NCBI GenBank assembly: GCA_963575745.1
Contig: CAUYUJ010000669.1
Location: 447,501-511,500, forward strand
Direction of reading: 5' to 3'
DNA from: Prorocentrum cordatum
Taxonomy: Eukaryota; Sar; Dinophyceae; Prorocentrales; Prorocentraceae
DNA: 64,000 nucleotides
The notes below the pieces were generated by a model. It did no database searches. It was not told where the DNA came from and was given only the letters and a program-made list of their open reading frames with translations. The position numbers and the translations under genes were made by a program. Below, in pieces: positions 37,635 to 47,830 of the stretch. Each line of letters opens with the position of its first letter. The first letter of the stretch is position 1.

Positions 37635-38460
37635 GGGAGCTCACGACAGTGGCGACAGTTGCGCAGTGGGCAACACCTGAGGAGTGCGAGGTCTCGTTTG
37701 GACGCACGAGCTACGTCGGTCGGCTGGACCTTCCAGAAGCTCACGAACGTGGCGACGTTTGCACAGTTGGCAACGCTCAGAGAGCGAGGTCTCGTTAGAG
37801 TGCCCGCGGGGCCTCGCTTAAGTGAGCCTCCCAAAAGCTCGCGAAAATAGCGACGGTTACCCAGCTCGCAATCTCAGGCAGGGCGAACTCTCGTTTGGGT
37901 GCCCGAAATACGTCGCCCCGGTGGGCTCCCCAAGAGCGCACGAATGTGGCGATAGTTTCAAAGTTAGTATCCCCCCAGCAAGGCGAGGGCCATCATCTGG
38001 GTCTGGTTTTGACGTCATTCCGCTGGACCTCCACGGATTTCACCAAAATGGCAGTGCCCGCGAAAGTGCCAGGAGCTAACAAAAGTGGCGGTTCCCAAAG
38101 AGAACTCGCTCTCGCACGTCCCAGCAGGCAGGCGACAAGGGATCATTTATGTAAGGGTAAGGCATCACCCCAGTCGACGTCACAGTGGTTCGCGCAGCTG
38201 GCAGCATCCGTGGCTGCGATGGGAATAGCTTGGGTCAGGGTGGGACGTCACGACCCCCCCCACCAGCTCAGGAATATTGCGGGAGTTGCTAAGTTCGCAG
38301 CTCCCCACGTGAACGGGACCAATCAATTGATTATGGCTAATGCGCTTTCCCGCTGTGGTAATCACTTGGGTCCTGGTCGTATTTCACTTCGGCGGACATC
38401 CCAAGAGCTCACGAAGGTGGCAACATTCGCGCAGGTGGCAGCGCCCATGGAAACGAGATA
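37635..38460 (+). repeat. Degenerate tandem repeat, unit about 95-105 bp, about eight copies
   Basis: Each unit contains AGCTCACGAA.GTGGCGAC, TTGCGCAG.TGGCAACGC and GCGAGGTCTCGTTTGG.  Recognisable unit starts fall near 37640, 37737, 37836, 37935, 38075 and 38405; middle units are strongly diverged and some hold insertions. Confidence 0.7.
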
Positions 38461-38689
38461 GGAGGAGCGGGTTTTTTAAACCCCTTTGACCATAACGCGC
38501 GTTATGCCCCCCCCCCCTCCCCCCAACATAATGTAACGTTCCCCCCTCTCCCCCGTTATGCGCCTCTGGAACTGCCATTGAGGCTCGCATGCTCACATTT
38601 TAACGTTCGTCGTCGTGTCAGAGGAGAGGACCTCGCAGGGCTTGCTGACGCTTCCAGAGGCCTCCAGAGATCTCCTGAAGCCTCGGGAG
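38461..38689. other. Short unassigned interval with C-rich run
   Basis: Includes ACGCGCGTTATG and a C-rich run at 38508-38524. A similar GTTACGTTATGCCCCCCC patch lies at 39919-39938. Confidence 0.4.
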
Positions 38690-38854
38690 ACCCCGTCGTC
38701 GTCGTCGTCGTCGTTGTGGTTGTCGTCTTCGTTGTCGTCGTCGTCGTCCCCGTCCTCGTCCGCGTCCTCGTCGCCGCCGCCGCCGCCGCCACCGCCGGCG
38801 CCGTCGTCGTCATAGTCGTCGTCGTCGTCGGCGTCGGCGTCGGCGTCGCCGTCG

Positions 38855-38890
<36 letters not shown>

Positions 38891-39720
38891 TTGTTGCCGT
38901 CGTCGTCGTGGTCGTCGTCGTCGTCGACGTCGTCGTCGGCGTTGGCGTCGGCGTCGCCGTCGCGGTCGGCGTCGTCGTGGTCGTTGCTTTAGTCGTCGTC
39001 ATTGTCGTCCCTGCCGTCCTCGTCCACGTCCCTGCCGTCCTCGTCCACGTCCTCGTCCTCGTCCTCGTCCTCCTCGTCTGCGTGGCGGTCGGCGTCTTCG
39101 TCGTCGTCGCCGAGGGCCTCGAAGGGCCTCCAGACGCCTCCACAAGTCTGCGGAGACCTCCCCGGGCCTCCTGAGACCTCCAGAGACCTTCAGAGGCGGT
39201 CGTCGTCCTCGTCGTCGTCGTCGTCCTTGTCCTGGTCGTCGTCGTCGTCGTCGTCGTCGTCCCCCCCATCCTTGTTTCCGTCCTCGTTTGTTTTCGTCGT
39301 AGTTTGAGGGTTTCGGAGGGCCTTCAAACGCCTCCAGCGGCGGCCGTCGCCCTTGTCGTCGTCCTCGTCCTTGTCCTCGTCCTCGTCCTCGTCGTCATCG
39401 TTTTCGTCCTTGTGTCTGTCCTTGTCTCGTCCCCGTCGTCGTCGTCGTCGTCCTCTTCGCCGTCGTCCTCGTCCTCGTCCTCGTAGTCGTCGCCGAGGGC
39501 CTCGAAGGGCCTCCAGACGCCTTCAGAAGTGTCTGGAAACCTCCTTACGCATTCGGAGACCTCGAGAGACTTTCAGATGCTTCTGTCGTCGTCGTCGTCG
39601 TCGTCGTCCCCGTCCCACTCCTCGATCTCGTCGTCGTCGTCGTCGGCTTCGTCGTCGTCGTTATCGTCGTCGTCGTCGTCGTCGTCGTCGTCCAGCGCTC
39701 GGGCGCCCTCGTCGTCCAGC
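38690..39720. repeat. 1-kb (GTC)n/(GTCGTC) trinucleotide array
   Basis: Long runs of GTC with GGC, CTC and TTG variants, interrupted by related segments of the form GGGCCTC.AGACGCCTCCAG (about 39115, 39305 and 39495). The interruptions match one another, so the array is a higher-order repeat with a period of about 190 bases in its right half. Confidence 0.92.
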
Positions 39721-39994
39721 AAACACCAGCACATAATAATGCTCGAAGGAGGGTGTGGGGGAACAACATCACTTGTGGCTCTGCACGTATGCACTGCGCA
39801 GTGCATTGGCGATGTGGTGCACGCGTCTGCGACGGTGTATGCTGTGCTGCGCACTTTGGTGCTTGCTGTGATGCGCACAGGCGCTGTGGTGTCGGAGCCA
39901 CACGACGGGGAAGGGGCGTTACGTTATGCCCCCCCCGCCCCCCCGTCCCCTCCGGTAATGGCCATGAGTCAAAAGATGCGCTCGAGGCAGGTGG
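39721..39994. other. Unassigned interval
   Basis: GTGCGCAGTGCATTGGCGATG-type words recur, suggesting a short degraded repeat near 39785-39900. No gene. Confidence 0.35.
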
Positions 39995-40080
39995 TTTAGT
40001 GACCTTCGGACCACTACGCCACCGTGTTTGGGTTGTAGGTAGAGGCCTCTTGGATGCCTGTGCGCATCTCTTCGGGTGCC
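39995..40080 (+). repeat. Dispersed repeat family 4 (head sequence), copy c
   Basis: CCTTCGGACCACTACGCCAC followed by CGTGTTTGGGTTGTAGGTAG aligns with copies a and b, and again precedes a GGCCTCTTGGGG array. Confidence 0.65.
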
Positions 40081-40084
40081 TCTC

Positions 40085-40535
40085 GGAAACCTCTTTGAAG
40101 CGGTTTTGGGTGTCATGGCGCCTCTCGGGGCCTCTTGGGGGCCTCTTGAGGCCTCTTGGGAACCTGCTGGCGGTCTCAGGGTTCATCTTGCCACGAAGGG
40201 CTCGAACTACAAGTTCGAGTGAGTTCTCCCTCGTGAGGCCCTCTTGAAGTCGTCCTTGGGGCCTCTTGGGCTGCCCTGAGGCCCTCTTGGGCAGTTTTGC
40301 CCAGGCGGCCTCTTATGCAGTCTTGGGGCGATGTTGGGGGCCTCTGGGGCCGTTTTGGAGCGTCGGGAGCCAGAAGAGGAATGACACCTTCGTTCAATTA
40401 TGTAAGGAGAGTCAGTGAGTGTTGCCTCTTGGGGCCCTCGTGCGTGCAAGCTCTTTGGACGTCCTGGGGCCCTCTTGGACCGTCTTGGGGTGCCTCTTGG
40501 GGCCCCGTTGGCCCGTTTTGGGGCCCTCCTGCTTC
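40085..40535 (+). repeat. GGCCTCTTGGGG minisatellite array, second locus
   Basis: Same unit vocabulary as at 30360-31000. It is interrupted at 40195-40235, where CTCGAACTACAAGTTCGAG forms a perfect 8-bp stem with a 3-base loop, and at 40370-40430. Confidence 0.88.
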
Positions 40536-40854
40536 CGGAAAATCACGTGGGGACAGGCGCCACGCCCCAAGAGCCCCCAGGATCCTCCGAAACACGGGCT
40601 TGTGGGTCTTACCGAGCATCCATGATTTCATACACAGGATCCTCACGAACCTGAGAACACTCCAGTCTGTGCCTAGCGGCACGATGGCGGATATATAGGA
40701 GGCGGCATGCGGAAGGATGCAAGCAGGAAGTACGAGGCATAATGCAGGAGACAGGAAGGAGGCGGCCGGCAGGAGAGGAGGAGAAGAGCAACAATGTCCT
40801 AGTCGAAAGGAGGATTCAATACGAAAGGTGTGGGAGATCCAAGTCATGTTGACA
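40536..40854. other. Unassigned interval between arrays
   Basis: Lower-GC unique sequence; no supported gene. Confidence 0.4.
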
Positions 40855-41260
40855 GATGCTGGCCTCTTAGGGGCTGCCTTGACTGATGATGGGCCACGCT
40901 GGCTCTGTCTTGGGGCAGTTTAGGGCCTTCTTGAGGCCTGCCACCATTGATCCCCTCTCTTGGGCGCTCTTCGTGACTTCTTGGGCACTCCTTGGGCACC
41001 CTCGGGTCGTCGGAGCCTTCCTGGAACCCTTCTGGGCTACACTTGGAGCTATCGTTGGTGACTCTGGAGCCAAAGGCCGCCGAAGGTAATCGAAAGCGAC
41101 ACTGGGAGAAAACCAAGAATAATGGAAACTACTGTTTTGATTGATGGTGGCCTCTTGGGGCTTCCTTGGGAGGCTGCACGACCTTGGAGACGTCCCGTGG
41201 CGGTCTTGGGGCCTCCAAGGTGCATGTTGGAGGTTGTCTGATGGTCTGGAAAGCCTGTGT
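40855..41260 (+). repeat. GGCCTCTTGGGG minisatellite array, third locus
   Basis: Array units are interrupted at 41060-41155 by a lower-GC block containing AAACCAAGAATAATGGAAAC. On the minus strand this block reads SSFHYSWFSPSVAFDYLRRP, similar to SFIFPWFSKDFCLLALSVLR at 30690-30790. Confidence 0.8.
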
Positions 41261-43250
41261 GCTCGTGTGGCAACTGCGGCGCCCGCTTGGCGGCTTGTCA
41301 GGCCGCGCCCGTCGGTTTCAGCATCCCGAGGCTGACTTGCCGCGTCCCTGCGCGTGCGAATCAGAACATGCAAAATGATCGAGCACTTCGAGCCAGAGAC
41401 GCCAGCACGCCCGTCGGCCCGCTGGGCAGGCGATTTTTTTTTTCGCTCGGGCCGCCTGTTGCGCGGTGGGAGACAACGGGCCCACGCCACCGAGCTTCGT
41501 GCCCATGTGCGTTCTCAGACCTGTCCCGCTCCTCCGCCCCTGGCCGCAGCTCTTCCGCCTCCCCTCTCCCGAGCAGGCGCCGTCCGCCAATGCGCCCCAG
41601 ACCTCCAGCGCTGTGGCTTTCTTGCGACGGGTCCCTCGGGTAAGAAATCCTGGTAAACAGAACTGTTCGGAGCTCCGCGAGGATCTCCTTGGGTCGGCAC
41701 CTGGACCAGGGGAAGGGGAGGGGGAGCGCCGATCCAAGAGATCCGCGCGGAGCCCCGGAAGGTTAATGCTTTTCTTTTCTTGTTGTTATTCTGGTGTCTG
41801 GTCCCCGCCGAGGCCTCGGCGCGATCCTCTCGGGAGCCAGTGGACTCCCAGAGGGTCGTGTTGTGATGGCCCTGGGGTCCGAGGCCCCTCGCCCTGCCCC
41901 AGAGTCGGGCGGCGCGGCGCTGTGGGGAAGCTCGGAAGAGTGGCCGGGGCCAGCCGTTCCACTGCTTTCAGCCCTGGCCGGTCTCCCTTGTGGTCTTTCG
42001 GGCCCCCGGCGACCTCGTGCCAATCGTTTCAGGCTCGTTCCAGCCCCTGGCGTTCTTTCCAGCCCTGGCTGTATCCACTCGGAGGCAACGTCCACCTTGC
42101 ACTCTTTCCAGCTTCTCTGTGAGTCCAGTGGGAGCCACTCCACTCGGAGCCATTGGGCCACATCTGGTGGGCCTCTAGCTGGACTCGGCCCATCTCGGGC
42201 GACGCAGAGTCCAGCTGCAGCAAGCTAAGATGGAGCCGACGGGCTTCATTTGGTGGGCCTTTAGCTGGACTTCGCCCCTCCCGACAGTCGTCGGCGTGCG
42301 CAGGGGGGAAGGCTGTCGGGGCGGACAGAATCAGACGGCTCAGGAGGCCTCCGGCCTTTGGGAGGCTTTCCAAGCCTTCTCCGAAGGCGGCCGCATGGCT
42401 TCTGAGAAGCCCCGCCGCCTTCGGATAAGGCCTGCCCCCTCCTAGGCCCATTTCGATCCGATCGATCCGATTCGCTTTCGTTTTTCTGTCATTTCGATCC
42501 GATTCGATTGCGAGACTGCGACGATCCGATGCGGCCCGACGCTTGCATGGCGCTGCTGTGCGTCCTGGCGCGGCCGATCCGATTCTTTTCCGACTCCGTG
42601 CCGATGCGGCCCGACCCGACGCCCGTTCGGATCCGATCGGATTCCCCGATTCGATGCTGACTGATCCTGCCCCCTCGGCGCGCCGCCGAGACAGAGGCAG
42701 AGAATCCAGAGGAGAAGCACCCGGGGCGATGTTCCCAGCGGCGCCCAGAGGTCCGGGTGGGGCTCAGGAGCGGCGCGCGTGGGGCGCCGCTGCGCTCGGA
42801 GGCCCCCAGGCGGTGTGGTGACCACACACGCTGCGTGTGTCCGTGTGAATTCGGGGCCGCCCGTGCCGTGAAAAATCAAGAGTGCCATGTTCTTGCTGTT
42901 TTCGGCCCCTGGGTACCCTCGCCGGGCCCCAGGACAGATACAACAAACATTCAGAACGGAACAACAGTCCAGGGGGGAGGGGTCGAGAGCTCCGGGGACT
43001 CCGTCTTGAAGACGTCAAGGCGTCGCATGTATAGGAATGTCGGGGGCCCCCAAACGTGGTGAGTCAGTGGGGACTCGCGGTCACCGCAAGTTTTTTGGGC
43101 TCGGGCCGTCCTCCGATGACGTCTTTGGCGACTGGTGCGCCCGAGGTCCCCAAGCTCGTGCGGTGACGGACCGCGCGTTGAGGCCTCTTGGGGTTCCGAG
43201 GTCGTCACCCGGTTTGTCACCACACGGTTTGGGGGCGCCGAGGAGCCTTC
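41261..43250. other. GC-rich unassigned region with two repeat patches
   Basis: Family 3 copy b lies at 41675-41757 (core GATCCAAGAGATCCGCG at 41731-41747). A patch rich in CGATCCGATTCG words lies at 42450-42660. 42160-42290 has a duplicated GGTGGGCC.TAGCTGGACT block. No gene, RNA or mobile-element protein was recognised; open frames occur on both strands equally. Confidence 0.45.
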
Positions 43251-43252
43251 TA

Positions 43253-43416
43253 CAGTGCCGTTTTTAATACATGCTCCGCGTGCGGATCATGTATTACAAA
43301 TGCAGGGATGTAGTATTAAAAACAACGATGAGGTCATGCATACATTTATTCATAGCGTAATCATGTCTTAAACATCCTATATGTTTTAAACATCCTGTGT
43401 ATTAAAAACTGCCCTG
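43253..43416. mobile_element. 164-bp MITE with mariner/Tc1-like ends and TA duplication
   Basis: Left end CAGTGCCGTTTTTAATACA and right end (reverse complement) CAGGGCAGTTTTTAATACA match at 17 of 19 positions. TA lies immediately outside both ends (43251-43252 and 43417-43418), the target-site duplication of the Tc1/mariner superfamily. The inside is AT-rich and non-coding, in a GC-rich neighbourhood, and carries further hairpins (GTTTTTAATAC with GTATTAAAAAC at 43310-43323) and a repeated TTAAACATCCT. It would need a transposase supplied in trans. Confidence 0.8.
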
Positions 43417-43479
43417 TAGGCCGTCCTCAGCAGGTCGGCCGGCGCTCCGAGCGCCCCACGGCGGACCCCCTTTGCATCT

Positions 43480-43590
43480 CCCCCCGGCCCCCTCCCCTTC
43501 CTTCCTCCCTTCCTTCCCTCCCTCCTCCCTGCCTCCCTCCCTCCTTCCTCTCCCCTCCCTCCCTCCTCCCTCCTCTCCCTGCGGCCCCAC
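43480..43590. repeat. CCCT/CCTT polypyrimidine tract
   Basis: Imperfect TCCC/TTCC run; the opposite strand reads as a Gly/Glu/Arg artefact. Confidence 0.85.
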
Positions 43591-43597
43591 GGAGCTT

Positions 43598-43806
43598 TTC
43601 GCGGTCAGGCAGAATACTGGCATTACCCATCTAGGCACAGTACTTGACGATGCAGGCTCGCTAGGTCCCGAACTCGCACATCGCAGAGATGCCACATCAT
43701 CCGAATGGAGACAACTAAGAAGGGTTGTTCGAGACGAGCACTTGGAGCGCAGCGTCAGTCTGATTGTAATAGTTTTTGATGTACTCCAGCAGACTCTACC
43801 AGGCAG
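43598..43806 (+). pseudogene. LINE reverse-transcriptase connection fragment
   Basis: ITHLGTVLDDAGSLGPELAH followed by RRDATSSEWRQLRRVVRDEH and IVFDVLQQTLPG matches the 'YLG...G....EL..Ri..A...f..L...w....l....K...f.a.v...LLYG' pattern that follows the RT palm in LINEs. The palm itself is missing upstream, where a pyrimidine tract begins. It is a truncated relic separate from LINE A. Confidence 0.65.
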
Positions 43807-45010
43807 GCATTTGGCCGACATGAAGTCTTGCCCAGTCAGCTCAGCGACGATCTAGTGTACATGCTTCGAGCAGTCGTGCGTTGCCCTTGTATTGTCAAGT
43901 CTTCGCTCACCTCTTCTCAGATTCTGGTCATGGGCGAGCGCCCGCACTTGCACGGGATTTTAAGGATCCACAGGAGGCAGGCTTTTGCATTGTTCGGCAG
44001 GCTTTTGCATCGTGGACCCTTGCACCTTCTTGCTCTGGTCGGACATTGTGCGCAGCAGTGCCGGGCATCGTGGATACACCAGGCTTGCGAAGACGTCGAG
44101 TGGCTTCGCAGTCACCGCCCCAAGCTGAAATACTTTCCAAGGCCTCAAAAGAACCTTGAGCTCAGCTGCCAGTTGGGTTGGAAGGCGATGCTCAAGTCTG
44201 CCCTACCGGCCTACGTCGCCCACTCCAACAGGATTGCCCTGGCCCACGTGGCCGAGATCGAGGATTTCCAGGTCATGTACGACGGCAGGGTGCCCAGACC
44301 AGCTACTAACTCCCAACATCCTCTTCGGGCGAAGGCTTAACAAACTCTCCTTACTTACCTACGCAGCTTGTGTGATCCGCAATGCGACACCATCGAGTAC
44401 CTTAAACAGCATGGTGTTCGCGAGCATTGAACATGCATACATCGTGGAAGGTTTCATCTGGGAGATACCAGCCGCTGTTGAGGTTGCTTTGCTGTCCCTG
44501 CATCCCGCAAGCCGCTGGTGGAGCACTTGTTTTTTTAGTTTCCTCGCTGCGCCCTCGTTCTGTTGAGCATCCCGCCCGACGGATCAGTGGAGCAACGCCA
44601 GCAGCTGAACGAGGAAACTTCACTGCTGCTTCTGCCCAGGGGGCAGCGCAGGTTCCAGCACAGCAGCTTCGAGGGAGAGCTCGAGCACAGACCATCAGAG
44701 ATCCGTTCGCTCGAGAAGTCGTTGTTCTCCTGGGAGAATTTGAGGCCCGCGAGGTGGTAGTTTGTTCGGATTCTGTTTTCTGGTGTCCGGAAGAAACCGC
44801 TTCCAGGTACTTGGCTCTGTCTGGAGCCGGGGTCCAGGACGACGTCGAGGAGGTTCTGTCCGACGATAGCTTCTGGTCTTTTCGGCCCCAGGATTTCCAG
44901 GGAGTTCCAGCCGAACCAATCCCATGCAAACGAAATCTGTCGCCTGCAGTTATGGTTCGCAACCGTTCTTGCGGCAAGCGGAGGTCCGTGGATACTAGCA
45001 CTTTTCTTCC
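43807..45010 (+). other. Unrecognised plus-strand reading frames after the LINE fragment
   Basis: A 170-codon frame (43828-44340) and a 201-codon frame (44427-45032) have mixed codon content rather than repeat composition. Segments such as GWKAMLKSALPAYVAHSNRI and DDVEEVLSDDSFWSFRPQDF look protein-like but match no family known to me. They could be the eroded C-terminal part of the LINE fragment or an unrelated gene. Confidence 0.3.
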
Positions 45011-45115
45011 ACGTTCCCATCGCCTCGTTTGATCTTTTGTTGCCTGTCTTTAGACATCGCAGTAGACGCTACCAGAGGAGATCTCACGGACGCTACCGCC
45101 ATCAAGTTTTCGATC

Positions 45116-45550
45116 GGTGGTTGGGGAGGTGAGATCGCAGTGGAATGGAGAGCCCCCAATTGGGAAGTCGGTTCCGGTTTCATGCTCGTGTCGTGCGTGT
45201 GGGCGAGTCGAAGTTGAACGGGCGCGCGAGAGGAATGATGCCGCCTTGACTAGGGGCTGCGTAGAAGGTTGCCCCCCCCCACCACCCCGGGCGGTAGCCA
45301 GAGGTGTCCCGTCGGTGGCGCGGCGACGATATCGATAGTGATATCGATCGTGAGATCGATTGAGAGATTTGTTGTAAGATCGATCGTCAGATCTTTGGAG
45401 AGATCGATCGCGAGATCTGTTGTGATCGGAGGTGAGGGGGTGAGATCGAAGTGGAACGGAGAGCCCCCTACCAGGAAATCGGTTTCGGTTTCGTGTTCGT
45501 GCGTGCCGTGCGTGCGGGCGAGGCGAAGCTGCGTGTGCGGGCGAGAAGAA
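45116..45550 (+). repeat. Direct duplication of about 115 bp flanking a GAGATCGAT cluster
   Basis: Copies at about 45125-45235 and 45435-45550 share GTGAGATCG.AGTGGAA, GGAGAGCCCCC, TCGGTT.CGGTTTC and GTGCGTG.GGGCGAG. Between them is a short GAGATCGAT cluster (45335-45430), the first instance of the unit expanded at 46775-47830. Confidence 0.75.
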
Positions 45551-45557
45551 AAGTCTC

Positions 45558-45730
45558 CTGTGGCTGAGGCGCGGCCGGACCAAAAGTCTCCCTTCCGGCA
45601 ACCGGTGCCGCGCGGTGTCCCGCCGGTGTCCCGCTGTGGCTGAGGCGCGGCCGGACCAAAAGTCTCCCTTCCGGCGTCCGGTGCCGCGCGGTGTCCCGCC
45701 GCTGTCCCGCCAGTGTCCCGTCGGTGTCAC
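45558..45730 (+). repeat. 76-bp tandem duplication ending in GGTGTCCCG units
   Basis: CTGTGGCTGAGGCGCGGCCG starts at 45558 and 45634. Both copies end in repeats of GGTGTCCCGCC, and the second runs directly into the GAT array in which GGTGTCCCGATG recurs. Confidence 0.85.
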
Positions 45731-45791
45731 GATGATGCTGTTGTCGATGATGTTGGCGATGATGATGGTGATGTGATGAGGATGGTGTCCC

Positions 45792-45884
<93 letters not shown>

Positions 45885-46300
45885 AATGATGCTGATGATG
45901 ATGTTGATGGTGATGGTGATGATGATGGTGCCCCGATGATGATGATGATGGTGATGTTGATGATGATGATGATGTTGCTGATGATGATGATGGTGTCCCG
46001 ATGATGATGATGCTGATGGCTCCGTTGATGTTGATGATGATGACCTGATGATGAGATGATGATGATGAAGATGATGATGATGATGGTGTCCCGATGATGA
46101 CGATGAGGTTGATGATGATGCTGTTGATGATGATGGTGATGATGATGGTGTCCCGATGATGGTGATGTTGATGCTGATGATGATGATGAGGGTGTCCCGA
46201 TGATGATGATGAAGATGATGATGAGGTGATGGTGAAGATTTTGATGATGGTGGCCCGATGATGGTGATGATGATGCTGATGTTGATGATGATGGTGTCCC

Positions 46301-46358
<58 letters not shown>

Positions 46359-46450
46359 GTGGTGATGATGATGGTTACGATGATGATGGTGTCCCGATGA
46401 TGATGATGATGATGATGTTGCTGATGATGATGGTGTCCCGATGATGATGC

Positions 46451-46481
<31 letters not shown>

Positions 46482-46770
46482 GATGTTGTTGTTGTTGATG
46501 TTAGGCTTGATGATGAGATGAGATGATCATGATGATGGTGGCATTCCGATGATGATGAGGGTGTCCTGATGATGGTGATGTTGATGATGATGGTGACGAT
46601 GATGGTGTCCCGATGATGATGGTGATGGTGATGGTGATGGTGATGGTGATGATGATGATGATGATGATGATGATGGGTCTGATGATGGAGTGATGAGGTG
46701 ATGCTTATGATGTCTCGATGATGATGATAATGTTGATGACGTTGATGGCGATGCTGTTGATGATGCTGAT
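45731..46770. repeat. 1-kb (GAT)n array with recurring GGTGTCCCG inserts
   Basis: (GATGAT)n with GTT and GGT variants. The word GGTGTCCCGATGATG recurs about ten times at irregular spacings of roughly 35-110 bases, so the array is composite rather than simple. Confidence 0.95.
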
Positions 46771-47830
46771 GACGTTGATTGTGAGATCGATTGTGATATC
46801 GATAGTGAGATCGATAGTGAGACCGAATGTGAGATCGATTGTGAGATCGATAGTGAGATCGATCGTGAGGTCGATTGTGAGATCGATAGTTAGATCGATT
46901 GTGAGATCGATCGAATGAAATAGGTCGAGTGAGATCGATTGTGAGATCGATCGGGTGAGATCGATCGAGCGAGACCGATAGTGAGATCGATAGTGAGATC
47001 GATCGTGCGACCGATCGAGTGAGACGTTGGTTCCTCCCCCCCCGAACCTCCTTATCACCCGAGGGGTGGTTGTATAGGTATTTAAAGTGGAATATGTTGT
47101 GAGATCGATGGTGAGAGCACTAGTGACATGTGTAGAAGGACGGACAGTGATATCGATATTGGGATCGATCGTGAGATAAATTGCGATGTCGACTGTGCAA
47201 GTGGAATCGATGGTGAGATCGCTTCTGAGATCGATCGTGATACCGATCGTGATCCTGAATGTGAGGTCGGTGGTGCGTTCGGTTGTCAGATCGGTGGTGG
47301 GAATCGGTCGGGATTTCGATTGTAAGATCTGTTGTGAGGTCGATAGTGGGATCGCTCGTGAGATCGATATTGGGATCGATCGTCAATTCGCTAGTAAGAT
47401 CGATTGTGATATCGGGGACCTTATGTGAGATCATTAGTGGTATCCTTTGTGAATCGGTCGTGCGATCTGTTGCGGGATATATGGTTGGAGTTGTTGTGAG
47501 GCCGATCGTGGGAACTGTTGTGAGATCGATGGTGCGAGCCTTCCTGACATCTACAGTGGCGTCGATTGTGATATCGATTGTGAAATCGCTTGTGTGACCA
47601 GTAGTAAGATCGATGGTTATATATTGATTGTGAGATTGATAGTAATACACAACATTGTAAATGTTGTAATATCGATGCTGAGTCTGGATGTGAGACCGAT
47701 AGTGACTCCGATTGTCAGGTCGATCGTGGGGATTGCTTGTGAGATCGACGGTGGGTTCGATTGCTAAATCGATAGTGATCGTGAGAGCGTTAGTGGTACC
47801 AGTTGCGAGATCGAGAGTGTGATCGATGTC
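46771..47830. repeat. GTGAGATCGATT minisatellite array
   Basis: Units of 10-14 bases built on GTGAGATCGAT, increasingly diverged to the right, with a unit-poor gap at about 47020-47100. The unit contains the palindrome ATCGAT and many GATC sites. Ile/Asp/Ser-Val-type repeat frames on both strands are artefacts. Confidence 0.93.

Noticed and set aside
38690-39720. Poly-Val/Ser/Arg proteins in the GTC array
   Set aside because: All are products of the trinucleotide repeat.
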